64,000 nt of DNA from Streptomyces sp. NBC_01381. GTDB taxonomy: Bacteria; Actinomycetota; Actinomycetes; Streptomycetales; Streptomycetaceae. The stretch spans positions 744,001 to 808,000 of the forward strand of contig NZ_JAPEPI010000002.1 of NCBI RefSeq assembly GCF_026340305.1. Direction: 5' to 3'. Below are positions 1 to 10,500 of this stretch, piece by piece; position 1 is the stretch's first letter, and every line of letters starts with the position of its first letter. A model generated the notes under the pieces. It was not told the origin of the DNA. It searched no databases and was given only the letters and a program-made list of their open reading frames with translations. A program made the translations under genes and the position numbers.

Positions 1-2
1 GT

Positions 3-938
3 ATGAACAGTCAGCAGCGCTGGACGACCGAGCAGATCCCCGACCAGAGCAACCGTGTGTTCGTCGTCACCGGAGCCAACAGCGGCCTCGGTCTGGCGAC
101 CACGCGTGCGCTCGCCCGCAAGGGCGCGAACGTGATCCTGGCCGTGCGCGACGAGGCCAAGGGACGCCGGGCGGTCGCTGAGATCACCGCCGGTCAGCCG
201 GACGCGCAGCTCGAGGTGCGCCGTCTCGACCTGGCTGATCTGGACTCGGTGCGCGACTTCGCCGACGGGCTGCGCGCCGACCATGCGCGCCTGGACGTGC
301 TCATCAACAACGCCGGTGTGATGGCGCCGCCCCGCACGCTCAGCGCGCAGGGCCACGAGCTGCAGTTCGCCGCCAACCACCTCGGCCACTTCGCGCTGAC
401 CGGGCTGCTCCTCGACCAGCTGTCGGCGGGCGACAACCCCCGTGTGGTCACGGTGAGTTCGGCCAATCATCGGCAGGCGAAGTTCTTCTTCGACGACCTC
501 TCCGGCGAGCGCAAGTACTCGCCCATGGGCTACTACAACCAGTCGAAGCTGGCCAACGCCGTCTTCGGCTGGGAGCTGCACCAGCGGCTGACCGCGGCGG
601 GCAGCCCGGTGCGCAGCGTGCTCGCCCACCCCGGCTACACGCTGACGAACCTGCAGACGAGTTCGCCGGTCGGCATGGTGAAGCTGCTGTTCGGCAAGAT
701 CCTCTCGCCGCTCGCCCAGACCCCGGACCAGGGTGCGCTCCCGCAGCTGTACGCGGCGACCGCCCCGGACATGGAGGGCGGCCAGTTCATCGGTCCCGAC
801 GGCATGGGTGAACTGCGCGGTGCGCCCAAGCGGGTCGAGCTCGCCCCGTCGGCCGCCGAGGCCGCGACCGGGCGCAAGCTGTGGGATCTTTCGGAGGAGC
901 TGACCGCCGTCAAGTTCGCCTTCCCGGCCGCGGCTTGA
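3..938 (+). CDS. SDR-family oxidoreductase
   Basis: This is a classical short-chain dehydrogenase of 311 aa. The dinucleotide-binding motif TGANSGLG lies near residues 23-30, NNAG near 100, and the catalytic YxxxK is YNQSK near 178-182. It should reduce or oxidise a carbonyl/alcohol with NAD(P)(H). The sequence resembles the retinol-dehydrogenase/WW-oxidoreductase-like group, so the substrate cannot be read from it. The ATG is only two bases from the window edge, so a start further upstream cannot be excluded. It lies 44 bp ahead of the type II thioesterase in the same direction, which suggests a tailoring or precursor role in the polyketide cluster (inference). Confidence 0.85.
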   Translation: MNSQQRWTTEQIPDQSNRVFVVTGANSGLGLATTRALARKGANVILAVRDEAKGRRAVAEITAGQPDAQLEVRRLDLADLDSVRDFADGLRADHARLDVLINNAGVMAPPRTLSAQGHELQFAANHLGHFALTGLLLDQLSAGDNPRVVTVSSANHRQAKFFFDDLSGERKYSPMGYYNQSKLANAVFGWELHQRLTAAGSPVRSVLAHPGYTLTNLQTSSPVGMVKLLFGKILSPLAQTPDQGALPQLYAATAPDMEGGQFIGPDGMGELRGAPKRVELAPSAAEAATGRKLWDLSEELTAVKFAFPAAA

Positions 939-982
939 GCGACGTACGACCCGAACTGTCCGAGCGCCGAAGGAACATGTAG

Positions 983-1765
983 GTGACCGCGAAAATCGAG
1001 ACCGGACCGTGGATCCGCCGGTACCGCCCCGCCCCCAACGCGCGGGCGAGGCTGCTGTGTCTGCCGCACGCCGGCGGCTCCGCGCCGTTCTACCTCCCGT
1101 TCGCCCGCTCCATCGGCCCCGAGGTGGAGGTGCTCGCCGTCCAGTACCCGGGGCGCCATGACCGGTTCGACGAGCCGGGCGTGGACTCCATCGGCGGTCT
1201 GGCCGACGCGCTGCTCGCCGAGGCGCTCCCGTACGGGGACCGGCCGTTGGCGATCTTCGGGCACAGCATGGGCGCCATGATCGCCTTCGAACTCGCCCTG
1301 CGTCTCGAGGAGAAGGGGGCCGGGCCGCTCGTCGTCTTCGCATCGGGGCGGCGCGCACCGTCCCGGCGGCGTGCGGACGACAGCCCCGTGCATCTGCGCG
1401 ACGAGGAGGGCCTGATCGCGGAGTTGCGGGCGCTCAACGGCACCGACACGCGGGTGTTCGAGGACAAGGACCTGTTGCGGATGGCGCTGCCCGCCATCCG
1501 CAACGACTACAAGGCGGCTGAAACCTACCGCTACGTCCCCGGGCCCCCGCTCGCGGCTCCCGTCCGCGGGCATGTGGGCGACGACGACCCCAGGGCGACC
1601 CTGGACGAGGTGCGTTCGTGGAGCGAGCACACGGACGGCGGCTTCGAGCTGCGCACCTATCCGGGCGGCCATTTCTATCTGAGCGACCAGATGCAGGTCG
1701 TCGCGGCGGCCGTGCGCGAGCAGATCTCCGATCTGCTGGCGCAGCGGGGTGCGGCGGAGTCGTAA
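983..1765 (+). CDS. Type II thioesterase (editing hydrolase)
   Basis: This is a 260-aa alpha/beta hydrolase of the RifR/GrsT type. The N-terminal LPHAGGSAPFY segment is typical of the family. GHSMGA near residues 93-98 supplies the nucleophile Ser, an acidic GDDDPRA lies near 199, and GGHFYLS near 229 supplies the His. Type II thioesterases remove mis-primed acyl groups from carrier proteins and so keep PKS lines running. The start is a GTG at 983 with an AAGGA-like site 5' of it. As I see no thioesterase domain on the megasynthases, this is the only recognisable thioesterase in the cluster, but it is an editing enzyme by family, not a chain-release domain. Confidence 0.9.
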   Translation: MTAKIETGPWIRRYRPAPNARARLLCLPHAGGSAPFYLPFARSIGPEVEVLAVQYPGRHDRFDEPGVDSIGGLADALLAEALPYGDRPLAIFGHSMGAMIAFELALRLEEKGAGPLVVFASGRRAPSRRRADDSPVHLRDEEGLIAELRALNGTDTRVFEDKDLLRMALPAIRNDYKAAETYRYVPGPPLAAPVRGHVGDDDPRATLDEVRSWSEHTDGGFELRTYPGGHFYLSDQMQVVAAAVREQISDLLAQRGAAES

Positions 1766-1909
1766 GGGGGCATCAATATCAGGTGCCCGGTTTTGAATCC
1801 GGCCTCTTATGAGTTGTGTGACCTGTCTCACGATCGATCATTTTTCGGTCAACCTCCTTGTTAGGCTGAATCCTCATTCCAATACCGAGTTCTGCGAGGT
1901 GTTGACGTA
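1766..1909 (+). promoter_or_regulatory. Leader of the P450-ferredoxin pair
   Basis: This 144-bp spacer is clearly more AT-rich than its surroundings and precedes the P450 GTG start. A GAGGT ribosome-binding site lies at 1896-1900. It probably contains the promoter of the P450-ferredoxin pair, but no convincing -35/-10 pair is visible. Confidence 0.35.
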
Positions 1910-3136
1910 GTGGGGGACGTGGCAAATGTGGATGTCGCAAGCCTTCCGGCATTCCCGTTTATTGGCCCGGACGACAACCCGTTCATTCCCGTCAAGGGAG
2001 CGGATCTGGAGCGACTCGAGGGGCCTGTCGGAAAAGTCCGACTTCCCTTTGGGGGCTGGGCCTGGCTGATCAGCAGGCACGACGACGTACGACAGCTTTT
2101 ACGGCATACGGGGTTCAGCTCGGACCAGTACAAGACAGGGTTTCCGATACTCAACCCGATACCTCCCAAGCAGGAGGATGCATCGGGGCTGTTCATCTTC
2201 ATGGACGGCGAGGAGCACAGCCGGTTCCGGCGGATGCTGACCGCCGAGTTCATGATCAAGAACATCCGGCGGATCGAGCCGCTCATCGAGGAGACGGTGG
2301 TCCAGGCGCTGGAGCGCATGCGGGAGATCGGGCCGCCCGCGGACCTGATGAACGAGTTCGCGCTCCCCGTCCCGTCGATGACGATCTGTCATCTGCTCGG
2401 AGTCCCGTACTCCGACCATGACTTCTTCCAGGATCACAGTCGCGTGATCATGGACAGGAACTCCGGTCCCGAAGAGACCCAGGCCGCCCTGGGCGCGCTC
2501 GCCGGACTCCTCGGCGACCTCATCAAGTTCAAGCGGGCCACTCCCGAGGACGACCTGCTCAGCCGGCTCGTGGTCGAGCGGGTGGACACCGGCCAGCTCC
2601 GGGAGGACGAACTCGTCAGCCTGGCCATGCTGTTGCTCGTCGCGGGCCATGAGACCACGGCCAACATGATCGGCCTCTCCGCCCTCGCGCTCCTGGAACA
2701 CCCCGGGCAGCTCGACGCCCTGCGCGCGGACCCGAGCCTCGCGCCCGGCCTGGTGGAGGAGCTGCTCCGGTACATCACCGTCGTACGCACGGGACTGCCC
2801 CGCCTCGCCATGGAGGACGCCGAGATCGGCGGTCAGCAGATCAAGGCCGGCGAAGGTGTCGTGGCGATGCTGTCGATGGCCAACCGGGACCACTCGGTCT
2901 TCGAGGACCCCGACGACTTCGACCCCAAGCGGCGCGAGGCGCACCGGCACATGGCGTTCGGCTTCGGCCTGCACCAGTGCATCGGCCAGCCGCTGGCCCG
3001 GGCCGAACTGCGGGTGGCGCTGGTCGAGCTGGCCCGCCGCTTCCCGAATCTGCGCTCCGAGCTGAAGCTGGCCGATGTCCCGCAGCGTCCGATGGCCGTG
3101 ACGTTCGGCGTCGCCGAGCTGCCGGTGACGTGGTGA
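1910..3136 (+). CDS. Cytochrome P450
   Basis: This is a soluble bacterial P450 of 408 aa, full length for the CYP105/107-like class. The I-helix motif AGHETT is near residues 244-250 and the K-helix ExxR (EELLR) near 283. The heme loop FGFGLHQCIG ends with the ligand Cys near 357. It should hydroxylate or otherwise oxidise the polyketide, taking electrons from the ferredoxin immediately downstream. The GTG start is supported by GAGGT 10 bp upstream. A TTA leucine codon at 2099-2101 is notable, because in Streptomyces such codons make translation depend on the bldA tRNA. The first 60 or so codons are less GC-biased than the rest. Confidence 0.93.
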   Translation: MGDVANVDVASLPAFPFIGPDDNPFIPVKGADLERLEGPVGKVRLPFGGWAWLISRHDDVRQLLRHTGFSSDQYKTGFPILNPIPPKQEDASGLFIFMDGEEHSRFRRMLTAEFMIKNIRRIEPLIEETVVQALERMREIGPPADLMNEFALPVPSMTICHLLGVPYSDHDFFQDHSRVIMDRNSGPEETQAALGALAGLLGDLIKFKRATPEDDLLSRLVVERVDTGQLREDELVSLAMLLLVAGHETTANMIGLSALALLEHPGQLDALRADPSLAPGLVEELLRYITVVRTGLPRLAMEDAEIGGQQIKAGEGVVAMLSMANRDHSVFEDPDDFDPKRREAHRHMAFGFGLHQCIGQPLARAELRVALVELARRFPNLRSELKLADVPQRPMAVTFGVAELPVTW

Positions 3137-3138
3137 CC

Positions 3139-3348
3139 ATGCACATCACGGTGAACAGGGAACTGTGCGCGGGCTCCGGGAACTGCGTGGTGAACGCCCC
3201 GGAGGTCTTCGACCAGGACGACACGGAGGGTCTGGTGCTGCTGCGCGTCACGCAGCCGCCCGCGGACCTGGAGCAGTCGGTCGAGCTGGCCGCCCAGCTG
3301 TGCCCGGTGGGCGCGATCGACGTCGTGCGCGAGGCGATCGCGCGCTGA
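3139..3348 (+). CDS. Single [3Fe-4S]-type ferredoxin
   Basis: This is a 69-aa electron carrier for the adjacent P450. The cluster ligands are visible as CAGSGNC near residues 9-15 and CPVGAI near the C-terminus. The usual second cluster-I Cys is absent, as in P450-linked [3Fe-4S] ferredoxins. ATG at 3139 gives the family-like start MHITVNRELC. An in-frame GTG at 3133 overlaps the P450 stop as GTGA and is an alternative coupled start. Separate ferredoxin reductases normally supply the electrons, and none is seen here. The gene is too short for a standard length filter. Confidence 0.9.
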   Translation: MHITVNRELCAGSGNCVVNAPEVFDQDDTEGLVLLRVTQPPADLEQSVELAAQLCPVGAIDVVREAIAR

Positions 3349-3354
3349 CGGAGT

Positions 3355-3444
3355 AGTGCACGATCAGTGCACGAGGCAGTGCACAGGTGAGTGCGCAAAG
3401 TAGTGCACAGGTGAGTGCACGATGTAGTGCACGGGGGAGTGCGC
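3355..3444. repeat. Eight AGTGCRC units at 12-bp period
   Basis: AGTGCAC or AGTGCGC begins at 3355, 3366, 3378, 3390, 3402, 3414, 3426 and 3438, so the spacing is 11 and then six times 12. Units 4 and 8 carry GTGCGC and the others the palindrome GTGCAC. The array starts six bases after the ferredoxin stop and lies about 220 bp ahead of the LuxR-type gene. It has no coding explanation on the plus strand. The period is near one helical turn, which would suit cooperative binding, but a simple minisatellite is equally possible. Confidence 0.9.
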
Positions 3445-3487
3445 CGCGTTTTTGATGTTCATCGCGGATCTCGACCCGTCCTGAATT

Positions 3488-3520
3488 CCGCCGCCCGCCG
3501 GATCACTCTGCGGGCGGCGG
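3488..3520 (+). terminator. Hairpin after the P450-ferredoxin unit
   Basis: A perfect 11-bp stem (3488-3498 with 3510-3520, CCGCCGCCCGC against GCGGGCGGCGG) encloses an 11-nt loop. There is no U-tract, which is common for Streptomyces hairpin terminators. It would end transcription from the P450-ferredoxin pair. Confidence 0.6.
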
Positions 3521-3553
3521 TCCGGGAACGGGTCTGTCATGCCTTCATTCCAT

Positions 3554-3581
3554 CCATTCACACGGCGAATTCCGTGAATGG
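3554..3581. promoter_or_regulatory. Dyad upstream of the LuxR-type regulator
   Basis: CCATTCAC at 3554-3561 is a perfect inverted partner of GTGAATGG at 3574-3581. It lies about 80 bp upstream of the regulator start. GAATTCCG occurs nearby at 3483, 3567 and 3613. It could be an operator for the regulator itself, but no binding data can be inferred. Confidence 0.4.
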
Positions 3582-3661
3582 TGCACCGGCATGCGCCCTT
3601 GCCCCTGTGTGTGAATTCCGCGTATCGGGAGAGCGGGAAAATCTTAACAGGGGGCGGGCAG

Positions 3662-4297
3662 TTGAACAGTGGAATTCAGATACGAGTTGTTGTATGCGAT
3701 CCCCATCCGTACGCGCGTCTGGGTATTCGAGGGGCACTCGCGGAGGACCCCGCACTGGTCGTGGTGGGTGAGGCCGGAGATATCGGCGAACTCCTCTCGG
3801 CGGTGCATGTCTACGAACCGGATGTCGTGGTGCTCGAAGCACAGTCGCAGGCCGGCCATGTGCATGAGCTGAAGCAGGTCGACGCCGCCATGGTGGTGAT
3901 CGTGTCGGACGTGGACGCCGTCGCCGACTGGGTCCGGCTGACCCAGGTCAACGTCGGCGCGCTCGTCCACAGCGACGACCCCGAGGAGGAGTTGGTGGAG
4001 GCGGTCCGCCGGGCCGGCGAAGGCACGGGCTATGTCTCGCCCGGCCTCAGCGGGGCGCTGCTCAGGTTTGTGCGCGCCACGCTGCCACGACCTCTGACGG
4101 TCGTACCCACGCACGCACCGCTGACCTCGCGTGAGTCCGAGGTGCTCCAACTGGTGCGGCGCGGCATGGCCAACAAAGAGATCGCCCGGCGGCTCGGCCT
4201 GAGCGAGAAGACCATCAAGTTCCATGTCTCCAACGTCCTTGCGAAGGCGCACATGGCGTCCAGGGCGCAGCTGATCGCGTCGGCGGCGGCCATGTGA
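3662..4297 (+). CDS. LuxR/NarL-type regulator with atypical receiver
   Basis: This is a 211-aa protein with an N-terminal receiver-like domain (about 1-120) and a C-terminal LuxR helix-turn-helix (LTSRESEVLQLVRRGMANKE onward, about 150-205). The acidic pocket residue near VVVCDP is present. The expected phosphorylation Asp is replaced by Glu in PDVVVLEAQ, and the usual switch Lys is replaced by His-Ser in GALVHSDDP. The domain is therefore probably not controlled by a histidine kinase. I chose the TTG at 3662 because AGGGGG sits just upstream and the protein then begins directly at the receiver fold. The frame stays open to an ATG at 3578. It is most likely the pathway-specific regulator of the PKS genes. 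Confidence 0.8.
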   Translation: MNSGIQIRVVVCDPHPYARLGIRGALAEDPALVVVGEAGDIGELLSAVHVYEPDVVVLEAQSQAGHVHELKQVDAAMVVIVSDVDAVADWVRLTQVNVGALVHSDDPEEELVEAVRRAGEGTGYVSPGLSGALLRFVRATLPRPLTVVPTHAPLTSRESEVLQLVRRGMANKEIARRLGLSEKTIKFHVSNVLAKAHMASRAQLIASAAAM

Positions 4298-4324
4298 GCG
4301 TCGGGCGCGGGCACTTGGCGAGCG

Positions 4325-4361
4325 GGGGGCGTACCCACGGCGTGACCGTGGGTGCGCCCCC
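4325..4361 (+). terminator. Terminator between regulator and PKS1
   Basis: A 16-bp stem (4325-4340 with 4346-4361, one G-T wobble) with a CGTGA loop follows the regulator stop. It shows that the PKS1 frame, although open back to 4352, must start further downstream. Confidence 0.8.
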
Positions 4362-4510
4362 TTCGTCATGCCCGCGTTCCGGCAAGGGCGGCTGAAAACA
4401 GCCCTGGTCGAAAGTTCTGGTTCTCGTCGGCGGCCCTGCACCGAAGCCCGGTCCGGAGCCCCATCCTCTGGCGGAAGCCCAGGTCAGGGCCGGAAACCCA
4501 TACTCCGCCT

Positions 4511-7500
4511 ATGAAGCCATCCATGTCAGGTGACCAGCGGATCGGCGGGGCCGAAGACACCGCCATCGCAGTGATCGGGGCCTCCTGCCGGGTCCCCTCG
4601 GCAGCGAACCCGGCCGAGCTCTGGCGCCTGCTGTCGGAGGGCACCGACGCCGTCACGCCCTGGCCGGCGGAGCGCGGCCCCGGACGCCGGAACTGGCGTG
4701 GTGGCTTCCTGGACGACGTACGCGGCTTTGACGCCGCCTTCTTCGGTGTGGGGCCCGACGAGGCCGCCGCCATGGACCCGCAGCAGCGGCTCGCCCTGGA
4801 GCTGGTCTGGGAGGCGATGGAGGACGCCGGTGTGCGCGACGACCGGCTGCGCGGCTCACGCACCGGCGTGTTCGTGGGCGTCTCCTCCGACGACTACGCC
4901 ACGCTCGTCTCCCGTTCCCACGAAGGCCGGGCGGGCGGCGGCGAGTTGCACGACTTCACCGGGCAGCACCGCGCCGTCATCGCCAACCGGGTCTCCTGGT
5001 CGCTCGGCCTGCGGGGCCCCAGCCTGGCCGTCGACGCGGCGCAGGCCTCGTCGCTCGTCGCCGTCCACCTCGCCTGCGAGAGCATCCGCCGCGGCGAGTC
5101 CGATCTCGCCTTCGCCGGTGGCGTGAACCTGATCCTCTCGCCGGACAGCATGGTGACGACGGCCGGCCTCGGCGCGCTGTCCGTCAAGGGCCGCTGCGCC
5201 ACCTTCGACGAGAGCGCCGACGGGTTCGTACGCGGTGAGGGCGGCGGAGCGGTCCTGCTCAAGCCGCTCGCCAAGGCGGTCGCCGACGGCGACCCGATCT
5301 ACTGCGTCATCCAGGGCAGCGCCGTCAACAACGACGGCGGCGGCGAGCGGCTCACCGACCCCGATGTCGCCGGCCAGCGGGACGTCCTGCGCCGCGCCTA
5401 CGCCGACACCCGGATCAGCCCCGACGCGGTCCAGTACGTCGAACTGCACGGCACCGGCACACCGGTCGGCGACCCCGTCGAGGCCGCCGCCGTGTCCGCC
5501 GTCATCGCCCGCGGCGCCGAGGACCGCGACTCGCTGCGGCGCGAGTCGCTGCGGGTGGGCTCGGTCAAGACGAACGTCGGCCACCTCGAGGCCGCCGCGG
5601 GCATCGTGGGCCTGCTCAAGGCCGCGCTGTCCCTGCGCCACCGCCAACTGCCGCCGAACCTGCACTTCACCACGCCCAACCCGGCGATACCCCTGGCCGA
5701 GCTGAACCTCCGTGTACAGACCGAGCTCGAAGCCTGGCCCGCCCCCGACGCCCCGCTCGTCGCGGGCGTCAGCTCGTTCGGCGTCGGCGGCACCAACTGC
5801 CATGTCGTCCTTGCCGAAGGGCCTTACACCGGCCGCCCCGACACCCCCGTAGAGCGTCCCGCCGCCGCCCGGCCGCTGCCCTGGGTGCTTTCCGCCCGCA
5901 CCGCCCGCGCCCTGGACGCGCAGGCCGCCCGGCTGCTCACCCACGTCGAGGAGCGCCCGGACGCGCACGCCGCCGACATCGCACGGTCCCTCGCCGGCGG
6001 CCGGTCCACGTTCGACCACCGCGCCGTCGTCATCGGCACCGGCCGCGACGAGCTCACGGCGGGCCTTGCCCGCCTCCACGAAGAGGCGGTGCAGGGCGTC
6101 GCCACGGCCGGCAAGACGGCCTTCCTCTTCTCCGGCGGAGGCTCCCACCGCCTGGGCATGGGCCGGGAACTGTACGAGACGTACCCGGTGTTCGCTCAAG
6201 CCCTCGACGAGGTGCTCGACCACTTCGTGCCCGGCCTCGACCTGCGCGAGCTGCTGCTCGGCGGCGGCGACGACGAGGCCGCCGCACAGGCACTGGACGG
6301 CATGCGTTACATGCAGCCCGCCCTGTTCGCCTTCCAGGTCGCCCTGTACCGCCTGGTCACCTCCTGGGGCGTCACCCCGGACCTGCTCGTCGGCCACTCC
6401 TTCGGCGAGGTCGTCGCCGCCCATGTCTCCGGGGCCCTGCCGCTGGCCCACGCGGCGGCCCTCGTCGCCGCGCGGGGCGAGCTGATGGAGGGACTGCCGC
6501 CCGGCGGCGCCATGATCGCCGTCGAGGCCACCGAAGAGGAGCTGCTCGAAGCGCTCGACGGCGTCGACGACGTCTCGGTGGGCGTCGTCAACGGACCGCA
6601 GTCCGCCGTCATTTCGGGCGCCGAGGACGCCGTCACCCGGATCGCCGACGCGTTCCGTGCCCGCGGCCGGCGAACGAACCGGCTGCGCGTGCAGAATGCC
6701 GCCCACTCGCCGCTGATGGCCCCCGCCCAGGGCGAGTTCGCCCGCAGGATCCGCGGCCTCGCCGTCACCGAACCCGCCATCCCGATCGTCTCCACCGTCA
6801 CCGGGCGTACGGGGGACGCCCTCACGGAGGACTACTGGATCGGCCACCTCAGCGCCACGGTCCGCTTCCACGACGCGATCGCCGCCTGCCGCGAGCAGGG
6901 CGTGACCCGGTTCGTCGAACTCGGCCCCGGCAGCGTGCTGACGCCGCTCGTCGACACCACCGGGACGGACCTCGCGGTGGCGCTACAGGACCGCGAACGC
7001 CCCGAGGCCCAGGCACTGCTCACCGGCCTCGCCGAGGCCTGGACCGCGGGCGTGCACGTCGACTGGGAACAGGCGTCCGGCGCCGCCCGCACCGTCGACC
7101 TGCCCACCTACGCCTTCCAGCGCGAGCGCTACTGGCTCGACGAACGCCCGGCTGCCCCGGCGGCCGAGCAGCACCTCAGCTCGGCGACGCTCGCCCTGCG
7201 CGAGCGCATCCGGACCGAGCCGGACGGATTCCTGGCCCGCTGGCTCGCCGACCACCTGGCCGAGACCACCGGTTCCGCCCCGGCCGACCCCGACACGACC
7301 TTCCGTGACCTGGGCTTCGACTCGGTCCTCTCTGTTCAACTGCGCAATCGCCTCGTCTCGGCGACCGGCCTGCGCATGCCCGCGAGCGTCCTCTTCGACC
7401 ACCCCACGCCGAACGCCCTCGCCGCGCATCTGCACGACGAGATCGTCGGCGTACTGGACACGCCGGATGACATCCCGGCGATCACCTCTGTGCGTGCCGC

Positions 7501-10500
7501 CACGGACGACGACCCGGTCGTCATCGTCGGCATGGCCTGCCGGCTGCCCGACGGGATCGACTCGCCTCAGGAGCTGTGGCGGGCCGTCGCCGACGGCGTC
7601 GACGCGACATCGGAGTTCCCCACCGACCGCGGCTGGGACCTCGCGAGCCTCTACGACCCGGACCCCGCCAACCCCGGCACGACGTACGCGCGCCGCGGCG
7701 GATTCCTCGCGGGGGCGGGCGACTTCGACGCGGAGTTCTTCGGGATCAGCCCCCGCGAGGCGGCCGCGATGGACCCGCAGCAGCGGCTCCTCGTGGAGAC
7801 CGCGTGGGAGGCCGTCGAACGCGCGGGCATCGACCCGAGCTCGCTGCGCGGCAGCAGGACCGGCGTCTTCGTCGGCGCCACGAACATGGAGTACGGCCCG
7901 CGCCTGAACGCCCCTGCCGACGGCACCGAGGGCTTCCGCCTCACCGGCAACACCACCAGCGTGGCATCGGGCCGCATCTCGTATCTCCTCGGCCTCGAGG
8001 GCCCGGCGCTGACGGTGGACACGGCGTGCTCGTCGTCCCTTGTCGCACTGCACCAGGCGGTGCAGTCGGTCCGCAGCGGGGAGTCCGCCCTGGCCCTGGC
8101 GGGCGGCGTGACGGTCCTGTCCACGCCGGGCATGTTCGTCGAGTTCTCCCGCCAGCGCGGCCTGGCCCCCGACGGCCGCTGCAAGCCCTTCTCCGACGAC
8201 GCGGACGGCACCGGCTGGGCGGAGGGCGTCGGCCTGGTCGTCGTCGAGCGCCTCTCGGACGCGGAACGCCAGGGCCACCAGGTCCTGGCCGTCGTACGCG
8301 GCTCGGCGGTGAACCAGGACGGCGGCAGCAACGGCCTGACCGCGCCGAACGGTCCGTCCCAGCAGCGGGTCATCCGGGATGCGCTGGCCAGCGCACGGCT
8401 GACGTCGGCGGACGTCGATGTGGTCGAGGCACACGGCACGGGCACCTCGCTGGGCGACCCGATCGAGGCGCAGGCGCTGCTGGCGACGTACGGCCAAGGG
8501 CGAGATGCGGAACAGCCGTTGTGGCTGGGGTCGATCAAGTCCAACATCGGTCACACCCAGGCGGCCGCCGGTGTCGCGGGCGTCATCAAGATGGTCCAGG
8601 CGATGCGCCACGGCGTCATGCCGCGCTCGCTGCACGCCACCACGCCCTCGCGCCACGTGGACTGGAAGTCCGGCGCTGTGAGCGTGCTGACGGCACAGCA
8701 GGAGTGGACGCCCGAGCCGGAACGGCCGCGACGTTCCGCGGTGTCGTCCTTCGGCATCAGCGGCACCAACGCGCATGTGATTCTCGAAGCGGCGCCGGTG
8801 GCGGAGGAGGAGCCGTCGGCGGCTGAGCCGGTGGTGCGGGATGGCGGTGCTCTGCCGTGGGTCCTTTCGGGCCGGAGTGAGGCGGCGCTTGCGGAGCAGG
8901 CGGCGCGGCTCCTTGTCCGGGTCGGTGAGGGTGCCGGACTCGATCCGCGGGATGTCGGGTTCACGCTGGCGGAGGGGCGCGCGGTGCTTGAGCATCGGGC
9001 GGTTGTCCTTGGTGGCCGGGTGGATGAACTCGCGGCTGGGCTTGGGGAGTTGGCGGCTCGGCGGCCGGCTTCAGGGGTTGTTGCGGGGCGTGCCAAGCCC
9101 TCCGGTGGTGTGGTGTTCGTGTTCCCGGGTCAGGGTTCGCAGTGGGTGGGTATGGCGCGTGAACTCCTGGAGTTTTCGCCGGTGTTCGCGGGGCGGATGG
9201 CGGAGTGTGCTGCCGCTTTGGATCCGTACGTGGATGGCTGGTCGCTGCTGGATGTCGTGCGGGAGGGGGACGAGGGGGCCTTCCGGCGGGTTGATGTGGT
9301 GCAGCCGGTGTTGTTCGCGGTGATGGTGTCGCTGGCCGAGTTGTGGCGGTCGCTGGGCGTGCGGCCGTCTGCGGTGGTGGGTCATTCGCAGGGTGAGATC
9401 GCGGCTGCGTGTGTCGCGGGCGGACTGTCCTTGGACGATGCGGCGCGTGTCGTGGCGTTGCGCAGTCGCGCGATCCTGAAGTTGTCGGGTCGTGGCGGCA
9501 TGGTGTCCGTACTGGCCCCCGAGGCGCAGGTGGTCGGCCGTCTGTCGGACGGTCTGCAGATCGCGGTCGTCAACGGCCCCGAGCAGGTCGTGGTGTCCGG
9601 TGCTCCGGACGAGCTGGATGCGCTGATGGCCGGGTGTGAGGCCGACGGGATTCAGGCGCGTCGGATCGCGGTGGATTACGCCTCGCACTCGCCGCAGGTC
9701 GAGGACTTGAAGGCCGAGCTGCTGGACGTACTCGATGGGATTGAGCCGCGTACGGGTCAAGTCCCGTTGTTCTCAACGGTGTCGGGTGAACTGATCGATA
9801 CGGCGTCGATGGATGCGGAGTACTGGTTCACCAATCTCCGTCAGACCGTCCGGTTCGACGCGGCGCTGGATTCGCTGCTTGAGGCCGGGCACCGCGTCTT
9901 CGTCGAGGCGAGTCCGCACCCCGTCCTGGCGGGTGCGGTCACCCAGGCCGCGGAGGGAAGCGGCGTCGACGGTGTGACCGCGGTCGGCACTCTCCGTCGT
10001 GAAGAGGGCGAAGAGGCACGGCTGTTGCAGAACCTGGCCGAGGTGTTCGTGGCCGGTGTGGACGTGGACTGGTCGGCGTGGCTTCAGGGCGGGCGGCTCG
10101 TGGAGTTGCCGACGTACGCCTTCCAGCGGCGTCGTCACTGGCTGGCCGCGGGCCGGTCCGTGGTGGACGCGGCCGGGCTCGGGCTGAATGCCACCGGGCA
10201 TCCGCTGCTCGGGGCCGCTGTGCGCCTCGCCTCGCAGGACGGGCTTGTCCTGACCGGTCAGCTGTCGTTGCACACCCATGCGTGGCTTGCGGACCACGCG
10301 GTCTTCGGCACGGTCATCCTGCCGGGCACCGCCTTCGTCGAGCTGGCGTTGCACGCCGGTGGCGAGGTCGGCTGCGGGGTGCTTGAGGAGCTGACGCTTG
10401 AGCGGCCGCTGGTGCTTGCGCCGGACGCGGTGGTCGCGGTGCAAGTGTCGGTGGGCGTCCCGGATGACGCGGGGCACCGGTCTGTCGCCGTGCACTCGCG

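Noticed and set aside
3355..3444. CRISPR-like array
   Set aside because: Units are 7 bp with 5-bp spacers, far too short for repeat-spacer structure, and no cas genes are present.
3364..3561. Minus-strand frame with HSPVH repeats
   Set aside because: Its repeats are only the translation of the 12-bp DNA array; no start context or homologous feature supports it.
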